Positions 8,096 to 16,100 of a stretch of DNA of 61,734 bases are shown in pieces. The translations under genes were made by a program, and so were the position numbers. Source of the DNA: Mucilaginibacter xinganensis (GTDB lineage Bacteria; Bacteroidota; Bacteroidia; Sphingobacteriales; Sphingobacteriaceae); the NCBI GenBank assembly GCA_026225055.1, contig JAMFSA010000233.1:1-61734 (forward strand), written 5' to 3'. The stretch's first letter is position 1. The number at the start of each line of letters is the position of its first letter. Under the pieces are notes generated by a model. The model ran no database searches. It worked only from the letters and a program-made list of their open reading frames with translations, and had not been told where the DNA came from.

Positions 8096-9051
8096 TTCCA
8101 GTGAACAAGATCAGCACTCCAAGCTAATCCAATGGAAGCATTTTTGTCAAAATCCCCCTGTTCTTCGGTTAAAGGTCCTGAGCCGTGAAAGAACAAAAAG
8201 TAACGGCCAAAGCGCTTATTTGCCGTTAAATCCAAAACGGTGCCCGCTGTAATACGACCTTTTGCCCAAAGCCAATGACTCTGACCTAAAGTAAGGATGC
8301 TTTCCCAGTCTTTCCAGTGCACCAAATCGTTCGACTCTTTGATACCAATTCCATTTTTAGGAGAGTAAAATAAAATATATTTTCCGTTTGCGTACAAGAC
8401 AGATGGATTTTCTCCCGAAGGTGTTTTTCCAAAATAATTCCAGTGTGTTAAATCGTACGAATAAGACATGCAAATTCCATTTTGTTTGTAAAAACACCAC
8501 CATTTTCGCTGTTGTTTCTTATCTTGAAGTAAATAAGGGTCAATCATTCGTCCCATATCCGCAAAAGAAACCTTCGGCCCTTTAACTTTCATCAGCTCAG
8601 GATTACTCCAATAAAGCAGGTCCTTACTTCGCATGATGAATATACGTGCATTGCCTGAACCAAAGCGGGGCATTTGGTCAACGGTGTAATCTGGTCGGGG
8701 ATAAGTTTGCAGGCAAAGCACCCATTCCTTTTTAAACCTAACTATATTACCGGGACTCGAAAAATCCCAGTTCTGGTTTTTCGGTGTAATGATTTTAACA
8801 GCAGACCAATTTTTAAGGTCGCGGCTATGCGCTAATGCCGTATAGGAGTATATTTTCCGGGATTCTGTTTTTACCAAGGTAAAGAAAAGGTAAAAAACTC
8901 CGTTGTGATATAATACGGCGGGGTCGCGGTAGGCGACAGTATCATTACCTTGAAATAATATAGATGAGTTTAATTTGCCAAGCAATTTATTTTGTGCTTG
9001 AACCTGTAAAGAAAAAATGAATAGTATAGAAAGAGCTTTCAAAAACTTCAT
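8080..9051 (-). CDS. Secreted GH43-like five-bladed beta-propeller glycosidase
   Basis: 323 residues. The signal peptide MKFLKALSILFIFSLQVQAQ is followed by a beta-propeller with the canonical first-blade motif YRDPAVLYHNGVFYLFFT. Asp43 is the candidate catalytic base or nucleophile. Repeated blade signatures follow: ALAHSRDLKNW, MRSKDLLYWS, SYSYDLTHW, GIKESNDLVHWKDW and AWSADLVHWKW. This fold covers GH43, GH32 and GH117 enzymes, which act on arabinosides, xylosides, galactosides or fructosides; the exact activity cannot be read from sequence. It lies downstream of the rhamnosidase on the same strand, in keeping with side-chain trimming of a rhamnose-containing glycan. Confidence 0.7.
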   Translation of the reverse strand: MKFLKALSILFIFSLQVQAQNKLLGKLNSSILFQGNDTVAYRDPAVLYHNGVFYLFFTLVKTESRKIYSYTALAHSRDLKNWSAVKIITPKNQNWDFSSPGNIVRFKKEWVLCLQTYPRPDYTVDQMPRFGSGNARIFIMRSKDLLYWSNPELMKVKGPKVSFADMGRMIDPYLLQDKKQQRKWWCFYKQNGICMSYSYDLTHWNYFGKTPSGENPSVLYANGKYILFYSPKNGIGIKESNDLVHWKDWESILTLGQSHWLWAKGRITAGTVLDLTANKRFGRYFLFFHGSGPLTEEQGDFDKNASIGLAWSADLVHWKWPGK

Positions 9052-9406
9052 TATGACTATTTAAAATTTTACAATTTGACAGTCGAATGGGTAAATTTAG
9101 TAAATCGCTGAAACCTTAATTCACGTGTTAACATTTCAAGTGATATGGTGGATGTATGGTAAAAATAGCAAAATGATTTTTTATTATACATCAAAGCCTA
9201 ATTTAAAGGCTTGCAGATTTAACTGCCAGTTTATTGTCCGGTTCATTTAAGTTAATGATTTATCGCTATCCGTTGTTGATTTGTGCACACTTTCATTTAC
9301 GCGATAAAATTGATTTCTAATAGAATATTGTTTAATTATTGACCCAAGCCAAAAATTGTGCTTGATTTACCAGGCCTGAAATGAGCGTATTTGGTGTTGC
9401 CATTGA
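9052..9406. other. 355-bp A/T-rich intergenic region
   Basis: No ORF or clear hairpin. It lies between the rhamnosidase stop and the GH43-like start and probably holds the promoter of the latter. No -7/-33 pair was convincing. Confidence 0.3.
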
Positions 9407-12400
9407 TTACAATTTGGAATTGAAATGATAGATGCCTGATTTTGCTTCGAATAAAATAGTATCATCCGCCTGCTTGATAAATTTTAAACCTTTGGCCCTA
9501 ACGGCCATAATGCCAGATTCTGTAACTTGTTGTAGTGATACAGCTGGAATGTAAATTTTTGCAGTAGAACCGGCAGGTATATTTACATCCATAACAAAGC
9601 GCGCCGCGGATAATTGCCATTTTATAATGATCGGCCCTCTTACAGATTCATATTCAGCCGTACATGAGCTTACTTCTTTACTTGGATACGGGTGAATGGT
9701 AAAACTTTTATAAGCAGGGTTTTCAGTATCAGGATTAAGGCCTGCAACGTACCGCCACAGCCATTCACCTACGGCGCTGTGCGGCCAATGGTTTAAAGAT
9801 AGATTTTTTGTGTCGGCGTCAAACGATTCCCAAAATGTTGTGCTTATTGTCATCATATATCCCCATGACGGTTTTGTTGTAAGATTTACCATGGCGGCAG
9901 CTACAGGTTCTTTCCCATCATCAGAAAGACTAAGCAACATTTCAATGCTGCTCCAAAATCCCGTCGTAGGGTGACCGTCATTTGCTTTAATTAATCTTAC
10001 TAACTGGTTAACAGCTTTAGCACGAAGCGTATCATTAAGTAAATTAAAGTGTAAAGCAACCGCATAACTACCTTGGACATCCTTATCGCCTGGTAACTCT
10101 CTGATGCAACCGCTGCCGTCAACAAAATGCTTAACAAATGCCGCCTTTATATCATTAAATAATTTTTTATATTTAATTTCATCCATTTTATTGCCTAAGA
10201 CACCCGCCATAAGTGACAGCTGGTCGGCATCATGCGCAAAGAAAGCAGTGGAGCCGATAACTTTTGGTGTTTCTGGGCCCGCGCTAAGCCAATCACCCCA
10301 ATCTTGTCCTCTGTTATTCTTCCAAAGCAGGTCTGGATTGTGGATAAGGATAAAGTTTACCCAGCGCTTTGCAGATTCATAATGCTCCCGAAGCAATCGT
10401 TTATCGCCATAATTTTCATATAACTGCCAAGGCATGGAAATGCCCGCATCCGCCCAGCCGGGTGAACCAACACAAATGTTAGTATTATCCAAATGGGCAT
10501 GAGGGGCGATATCTGTATATCGTCCGTCAGTAGTTTGCGCATCGCGGATATCCTGCATGTATTTTTCGAGGAAAGAGGCACCATCCATATTGAATATCAC
10601 CGTTTGCACGCAAGGCCTTATATCTCCAAGCCAGCCTAATCTTTCTGAACGGGCCGCACATCCATTAGGCATATCATACATCATATTCTGTTCCGTCCAT
10701 AAAGAGGACTGCATCATTTTGTTAAATAAGGGATTTGAACATAAAAAATGACCTGCCATGGGTGCAGCAGAATGTAAGCTCACCGCTACAAGTATATTTG
10801 AATCAGGAGGCCCGGTTAGGCCGCTTATTTGTACGTACCTGAAACCATGATAAGTAAAATGAGGGTTGAGTATCTTAGTACCATTGCTGTTTAATATATA
10901 ATCATCCTGCTGGGCCGTGTCCCAAAGATTGCTAAGGTCGATATCACCGGTTGATTTTACAACTTCGGCATGGCGTAATATAATGTGCATGCCCGGTTTA
11001 CTATTTATTTTAAGCCTGCACCAGCCTGCTATTTCCTGCCCAAAATCGACTACGTACACGTTTGTACCTACCTGTTTTATCGCAACAGGTTTTATCTCGG
11101 TACTAATTTTTACTGGTTGCGACCGCTGCCATACCAGTTGAGTGGAATCTTGTTTCTGTGTATAAGCATTGGTCCATTTTATGCCTTTATAATTCGCCAA
11201 GTCCCAGCCAGTAAGTTCCTGCCGGTAATCATACGCTTCGCCATCTAAAAGGTCCGACCAAATTACCGGTCCCCGAAGCGTTGTTTTCCAATCCTTATCT
11301 GTCGCTATAGTCATCCGCCTTCCATTTGTTAGTTCAACTTCTAATTGTGCCAGCAACAGTGGGTAAAAACCATACAAATTCCTGTTATTACTCAAATTCA
11401 TGTGCCCGGCATACCATCCGTAACCTAAAAGCGCACCCATAGCGTTGTCGCCTATTTTTATCATTTTTGTAACATCATATGTTTGATAAGCAATCCGATT
11501 ATTGTAATCTGATACTCCCGGTGAAAGGTATTGGGCTCCAACTTTTAAGCCATTGATATGAAATTCATAAAAACCACGGGCCGTGACATACAAGGTTGCC
11601 CTCTTTATCGGATTGTCAATAGTGAATTCTCTTCTCAATGTAGGCACTCTCGATACCTTCTTTCCCATAGGGATATCAGCAAGCTCTTTTATATTCACCG
11701 CAAGCATAGCGGGGTCTGGAGCAAGGGTTACTTCATTATCCATCTGTGAAAGATATTTTATAGACCATTTGGAGTTTTCAACCGCATCAGCGCAGCTTAC
11801 CTTTGCACTGGCAGAGATAAGGTGTTTATCATAGTATGCTTTAAATCCGCCCAATGCAAGACCATAACGGTTGCTATCCCATTTAGACAATTTGTTCACT
11901 AAAAGCTTTATATATCGTGCTTTTACTGTTGGAAAAATAAACAAGTTTTTAGCTTCACGCGGATTGAGGATATCAGCTTCGGAACAATCTACAACCACTT
12001 TTCCATCGCTAAAATCTTTATGGTCAGCCACCTCGATTTTAAAGCGAAGCGGGTACATCAAGCTGCGAAAATCCATGTTTTGTTCTTTGGGTCTTGCCGG
12101 TATTAAGTCAACAGCATCCATCTGCTGCTCTTTTATTAAATCTAAAACAACCCACTTTTTTTCTGATTGATTTAAAGTGGTGTTACTACGGTAACAATTT
12201 ATGGGGGTTAAGGGAAAGTTGGCTGTATCTGCTAAAACAGGATCAGTTATCCATAGGCCTTTCCATTCATTACGAGAGAGTAATCCCATACTCCAGTAAC
12301 CAGTTTTACTCCATTCTGAAGCCTTGTTTTTACTGTTCCATATTTTAACTTTCCAGTAACAGTGTTTGCGCGATTTAAGCACTGAACCAGCATACTCTAA

Positions 12401-12691
12401 GTGGTTTTCTGAAGAATTAATTTTCCCGCTATCCCATAAATCGCCTTTATCTTTATTTAATAAATCCGGCGTTGAAGCTATCAATATGCGATATGCAGTT
12501 TGATCATCGGCCCGTAAGGCAGTTTCCATGATCCACGATAGCCGCGGAATAAGCACATCTATCCCTTCCGGGTCTTCCCGGTATTCACAACGAAGGGACA
12601 CCACATGAATTGAAGGGTCAATTGCCAGCGAAGTTTTACTAACAAATACCAATAAAAGGAATGATATTACGATTATGCGTTTACTTTTCAT
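9407..12691 (-). CDS. GH78 alpha-L-rhamnosidase with inserted F5/8-like domain
   Basis: 1094 residues, secreted (hydrophobic N-terminus to about residue 23). An N-terminal fibronectin-like domain (about 30-148; YRILIAST, CYWKVKIWNS) is followed by an inserted discoidin/F5-8-like beta-sandwich (about 175-290). Next come the rhamnosidase N domain (GYGWYAGHM near 428), a concanavalin-like domain (VVDFGQEIAGW near 548), the (alpha/alpha)6 catalytic barrel (about 650-980) and a C-terminal beta-sandwich. It should remove alpha-L-rhamnose from glycans or glycosides. Glu683 in ERLGW is the likely general acid. The usual DCPxRDERLGW box is here GCAARSERLGW, so two conserved Asp are missing. It follows SusD on the same strand, with pseudogenes in between. 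Confidence 0.88.
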   Translation of the reverse strand: MKSKRIIVISFLLLVFVSKTSLAIDPSIHVVSLRCEYREDPEGIDVLIPRLSWIMETALRADDQTAYRILIASTPDLLNKDKGDLWDSGKINSSENHLEYAGSVLKSRKHCYWKVKIWNSKNKASEWSKTGYWSMGLLSRNEWKGLWITDPVLADTANFPLTPINCYRSNTTLNQSEKKWVVLDLIKEQQMDAVDLIPARPKEQNMDFRSLMYPLRFKIEVADHKDFSDGKVVVDCSEADILNPREAKNLFIFPTVKARYIKLLVNKLSKWDSNRYGLALGGFKAYYDKHLISASAKVSCADAVENSKWSIKYLSQMDNEVTLAPDPAMLAVNIKELADIPMGKKVSRVPTLRREFTIDNPIKRATLYVTARGFYEFHINGLKVGAQYLSPGVSDYNNRIAYQTYDVTKMIKIGDNAMGALLGYGWYAGHMNLSNNRNLYGFYPLLLAQLEVELTNGRRMTIATDKDWKTTLRGPVIWSDLLDGEAYDYRQELTGWDLANYKGIKWTNAYTQKQDSTQLVWQRSQPVKISTEIKPVAIKQVGTNVYVVDFGQEIAGWCRLKINSKPGMHIILRHAEVVKSTGDIDLSNLWDTAQQDDYILNSNGTKILNPHFTYHGFRYVQISGLTGPPDSNILVAVSLHSAAPMAGHFLCSNPLFNKMMQSSLWTEQNMMYDMPNGCAARSERLGWLGDIRPCVQTVIFNMDGASFLEKYMQDIRDAQTTDGRYTDIAPHAHLDNTNICVGSPGWADAGISMPWQLYENYGDKRLLREHYESAKRWVNFILIHNPDLLWKNNRGQDWGDWLSAGPETPKVIGSTAFFAHDADQLSLMAGVLGNKMDEIKYKKLFNDIKAAFVKHFVDGSGCIRELPGDKDVQGSYAVALHFNLLNDTLRAKAVNQLVRLIKANDGHPTTGFWSSIEMLLSLSDDGKEPVAAAMVNLTTKPSWGYMMTISTTFWESFDADTKNLSLNHWPHSAVGEWLWRYVAGLNPDTENPAYKSFTIHPYPSKEVSSCTAEYESVRGPIIIKWQLSAARFVMDVNIPAGSTAKIYIPAVSLQQVTESGIMAVRAKGLKFIKQADDTILFEAKSGIYHFNSKL

Positions 12692-13064
12692 GATAGTTAC
12701 GAATAAAAAAAATTAATAGTTAGCCCAAAGCTTGCTTACAATAAATCCCGATTTAATCGGGTTAAGAAAAGATTTATCCTGGTATGCGGAGAACCTTTAA
12801 TTTTCACATGTTTTTAAGTTAGTTAATTTAGAAATTGCACCATCATTTGGATTTCAAGGTTCAGGTTGTATTTCCTTTCAAGTTAATGGAGGTGTCAATT
12901 TGATCTTTACTTGAATTAGGGAAATAATAGGTATTTCTCTTTATTCACTATATGAATATAAGAGAACACTGCCGTATCATGACCACATCCTTTCACAGTT
13001 CTTTAAACTAATTAGAAAGACCTTTAGCTACCAATCAGAATTTCCGTTATACCAAAAAATAAAA
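12692..13064. other. Intergenic region upstream of the rhamnosidase
   Basis: About 370 bp with no ORF. It is A/T-rich, with a possible hairpin-like stretch around 12745-12765 (AATCCCGATTTAATCGGGTT). It presumably contains the promoter of the rhamnosidase gene. The shared 17-bp motif found upstream of other hydrolase genes was not seen here. Confidence 0.3.
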
Positions 13065-13557
13065 TTAATTTTTATTCCAATTAACGTTTACATCGTTAAC
13101 ATCCCTGGAGTTTGTCCCCACAAATACATTAAACCCGCCGGGCTCCCATACGTACTTTAACGCTAAATTATAAAACATCAGGTCATCTGTTTTAACGGTG
13201 AATTCCACTTTTTTTTCTCACCAGGTTGAAGCATGATTTTCTGAAAGCGTTTTAATTCTTTTACAGGACGTGCAATACTGGCTAAAACATCCTGAATATA
13301 TAATTGAACTATTCTTCACCCGGGTACTTTCCCATATTTGTGACCGTAGTCCTCACTTTTAGTTCGTCATCTCCATGTAATTCGGTTTTATTAACAGACA
13401 AATCACCATATTTAAAATTAGTGTAACTTAGTCCATACCCAAAAGGATAAAGCGGGCTATTATTAACATCGATATAACTTGTCGTATACCTTTCCTTACC
13501 TTCGATGTAAGCGGCGTAAGAATTAATGTTGCAACCTGCGCTGTCTCTTCCTATCAT
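13065..13557 (-). pseudogene. GH3 beta-glucosidase, C-terminal remnant with frameshifts
   Basis: The minus strand from 13557 reads YTTSYIDVNNSPLYPFGYG and LSYTNFKYGDLSV, the hallmark junction between the GH3 second domain and its fibronectin III-like C-terminal domain. The frame stops at 13309. The sequence then continues in another frame with VQLYIQDVLASIARPVKELK, and after an A8 run at about 13210-13217 in a third frame with TDDLMFYNLALKYVWEPGG, ending in a TAA at 13065-13067. The two breaks are one base in or next to A runs. The catalytic domain is absent. This is the debris of a beta-glucosidase that once belonged to the locus. Confidence 0.65.
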
Positions 13558-13583
13558 AGCATCTAAGTGGATGATCCTATTAA

Positions 13584-13820
13584 TTAATATTTACTTATAA
13601 TAAACGGCAAAGACATCATGTCTATACTAGAGACCAGCCATTTAGAAATGGCGCAGCTATCTGAAATAGCAAGCCAAATTGAAAATATGTCATATAACAA
13701 GGTTGCCTTCATCGGCTCCTGTACCGATCTAAACCTGGGGAAACCCGGATAGGAGATCAATTTACCATTTTTAACTTCTGCCATTAATAGTGTATGATTA
13801 TCATGGGCAGTGCAATTCAT
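13584..13820 (-). pseudogene. Unassigned coding remnant
   Basis: A 78-residue minus-strand frame beginning MNCTAHDNHTLLMAEVKNGK looks coding for its first 30 residues, then loses character. No family could be named. It lies between the GH3 and outer-membrane-protein remnants, in a stretch with no intact gene from 12.7 to 14.5 kb. Confidence 0.25.
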
Positions 13821-13954
13821 AGCCGGTTTAAAATAATCGGAAAAAGTATGGCTGCATCAGGAAGCTGTCATACGGCAATGACAGACACGCGTGTTGATGC
13901 AAAAATTAAGAAGGCAAACTCCCAACGGAAAATTCTAAGGTTCTACACACAGGA

Positions 13955-14211
13955 AATCGATATGTAGATCAGCGGGATCCACAATTTACTTATGGCAACC
14001 TGAGTTAAGGCCCGAAATCAATCATATGTTAGAGTTCAATTATAATTTCTTTAATAACACCACCACCAACGCGGATTTAAGCTATTTATCTTCAAATATT
14101 ACGATACCATATATATGCACTACCTTCGCTGATGGTAGTGCCAGAGGAATCTATCAGAACCCTGGCCCTAACAATAGCTTGGAAGCCAATCTCAATTATC
14201 CCATCACCTAA
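13955..14211 (+). pseudogene. Outer-membrane beta-barrel (TonB-receptor-like) protein, C-terminal remnant
   Basis: The plus strand reads NRYVDQRDPQFTYGN, slips one base near 14000, then reads PELRPEINHMLEFNYNFFN followed by SYLSSNITIPYICTTFADGS. This is the style of the OMP_b-brl_3 group of Bacteroidota outer-membrane proteins, where an N-P-x-L-x-P-E box precedes the final barrel strands (recollection, not a search). After 14211 further barrel-like pieces (GYRFHH around 14315) occur in shifting frames with stops. It is in the opposite orientation to the surrounding locus. No function remains. Confidence 0.5.
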
Positions 14212-14475
14212 CGGGTGAACCTGTGCCTTTATGGCACTCATGTTACCCGAGCCTGAAGGGAACAGTAGAAATTTTATTTTACTAAAGGAAAGTTTTTAAC
14301 GGGATTGGTAATTATATGAGGCTATCGGTTCCACCATGATCGGCGCGGATGTTTAATTATCAATATTACAGCCCTGCCATTACTTTACAATTGTCAGTAA
14401 ATATGGGTAATCATTAATGTATGTAAACCTATATTAGTTACTGCAAGTATGCTAATCACAATTACATCCAACATT

Positions 14476-14522
14476 CATAAACGGGTAAATAATGCAGCCA
14501 TTGCATAATTTACCCGTTTATG
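14476..14522 (-). terminator. Long hairpin just downstream of susD
   Basis: A perfect 15-bp inverted repeat (CATAAACGGGTAAAT at 14476-14490 with its complement at 14508-14522) encloses a 17-base loop that can itself pair (TGCA/TGCA). It begins 14 bases past the SusD stop on the minus strand. There is no U-tract, so it may work as an RNA 3'-end stabiliser or a factor-dependent terminator. Confidence 0.5.
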
Positions 14523-14536
14523 GGTTGTCATACAGG

Positions 14537-16084
14537 TTAGTAGCCTGGATTCTGTGTCAATTTATTGTTAAGCTGTATCTCGCGATATGGAATTGCATAA
14601 ATTAACCGGTCAGGGGTGACATTAAATGTGCTCGGCAGAAGCCAACCATTCAGTGCTTTTTCAGTTACACCTTTAGCATTGAGTACAGGAATAGCCATGC
14701 CCGTGCGGATTAAGTCCGTCCAGCGATGATTTTCAAAAGCCAATTCATGACGCATTTCGTTCGATACATTTAACAGTGTAACAGTTGTCAGATCTGGCAA
14801 ACCGGCCCTTTCTCTTACCTTATTGATATACGGCAGGGCTTCTGTTGGTTTGTTTTCATCAACCAAACATTCCGCTAATAATAATAAAGTGCCTGAATAT
14901 CGAAAAACCGGCCAATTATCATTGGTGTTGAATACGACCTGGTATGGTGGGTGCAGGTATTTTTTGATGAAGTAATAATAACCTAAGCCCGGAGTTGGTT
15001 TATAACCAACCGGGCTTTTTACTGCTGAAATATTTGTCATCACTTCGTTGGTTACCGTACCCTCTGCAACAGCTATGGAAGCAGGTAAACGGAGATCACC
15101 TGCTTCGTAGGAATCGACCATTTCCTGTGTTGGAACGTTCCATCCCCCACTGCCCAAACCACCATTCGCATTTGTGCCCGCCAGGCCTGTAATGGGTGCC
15201 GCATTTGTGGTTTTAGGGATAAATCTCCAGATAAAATCGCTTTGCTGGCCATCGTTGCCCTGTTGGTATTGAACTTCAAAAAGCGACTCCTGGTTGTTTT
15301 TATTGTTTGGGTCAAATACAGCCGCGTAATTAGGCAAAAGCGCATAATTCATGTGGGTAATATCCAGCAAGGTACTTTCCGCGTTGGCGTAGTCTTTAGT
15401 CGGTTCAGACATATAAGCATATGCCAGCAACATTTCTGCTGATCCCTTGGTTGCCCGCCCTGATTGCGGGAATGTAGTGGCCATGGGCAATGTTTTAATT
15501 GCAGAAGTTAAGTCACTGATAATTTGGCTGTAAACTTCGGCAACTGAACTGCGCGGTAAAAATGCACCGTTTACATCCGTGACCTCAACTAATTGTAAAG
15601 GAACGCCACCATAGTGTTGCACCAGGTCATAATAATAAAAAGCCCTTAAAAAATAAGCTTCGCCGGAAATCGAATCTTTAGCACCCTGTGTTAATGTTGA
15701 TTTCGGCAGCCGGGTTAAGATGGTGTTTACTTTTGATATACCAGAATAATCGTTTCCCCACCTATCGCCTGGAGAGTTGGGGTTTTGACTGGAAACGCTA
15801 TTGTCTATGAACTCAGCAATTGCCTCAGTACTGGTTTCCGTTCCCCTATCGGCAGAATAATAGGTAAAAAAAGTATTGTCAGAACGCATTTCATCCTCAT
15901 AGATTCCTATCAACGCTATTCCTCTGAGGTTGGTATAAGACCCAACAAGCGCCTGCTCAAATTCTGCCTGGTTTTTAAAGAAAGTTGCGGAACTAAGATA
16001 AGTTTCCGGCGCCAGGTCAAGAACGCTTTTTTTACAGGAGGCCAAAGCCGCTGTTATAAATAATATATATAATATCTTTTTCAT
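14537..16084 (-). CDS. susD-like: SusD/RagB-family glycan-binding outer-membrane lipoprotein
   Basis: 515 residues. The lipoprotein signal MKKILYILFITAALASCKKS has its lipid-attachment Cys at 17. The N-terminal SusD-like helical region (TYLSSATFFKNQAEFEQALV, AYFLRAFYYYDLVQHYGGVP) precedes the C-terminal RagB region (ECLVDENKPTEALPYINKVR, HELAFENHRWTDLIRTG). It forms the lid over the SusC transporter and binds oligosaccharide at the cell surface. It starts 16 bases after susC, so the two are one transcript. The ligand cannot be deduced from the sequence; the neighbouring rhamnosidase suggests a rhamnosylated one. Confidence 0.95.
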   Translation of the reverse strand: MKKILYILFITAALASCKKSVLDLAPETYLSSATFFKNQAEFEQALVGSYTNLRGIALIGIYEDEMRSDNTFFTYYSADRGTETSTEAIAEFIDNSVSSQNPNSPGDRWGNDYSGISKVNTILTRLPKSTLTQGAKDSISGEAYFLRAFYYYDLVQHYGGVPLQLVEVTDVNGAFLPRSSVAEVYSQIISDLTSAIKTLPMATTFPQSGRATKGSAEMLLAYAYMSEPTKDYANAESTLLDITHMNYALLPNYAAVFDPNNKNNQESLFEVQYQQGNDGQQSDFIWRFIPKTTNAAPITGLAGTNANGGLGSGGWNVPTQEMVDSYEAGDLRLPASIAVAEGTVTNEVMTNISAVKSPVGYKPTPGLGYYYFIKKYLHPPYQVVFNTNDNWPVFRYSGTLLLLAECLVDENKPTEALPYINKVRERAGLPDLTTVTLLNVSNEMRHELAFENHRWTDLIRTGMAIPVLNAKGVTEKALNGWLLPSTFNVTPDRLIYAIPYREIQLNNKLTQNPGY

Positions 16085-16100
16085 AATTTTTGCTGTTGAA

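Noticed and set aside
12094..12348. Plus-strand ORFs of 60-110 codons opposite the rhamnosidase, SusC and TonB receptor genes
   Set aside because: They are antisense shadows of long, clearly coding genes and show no family signature or start context.
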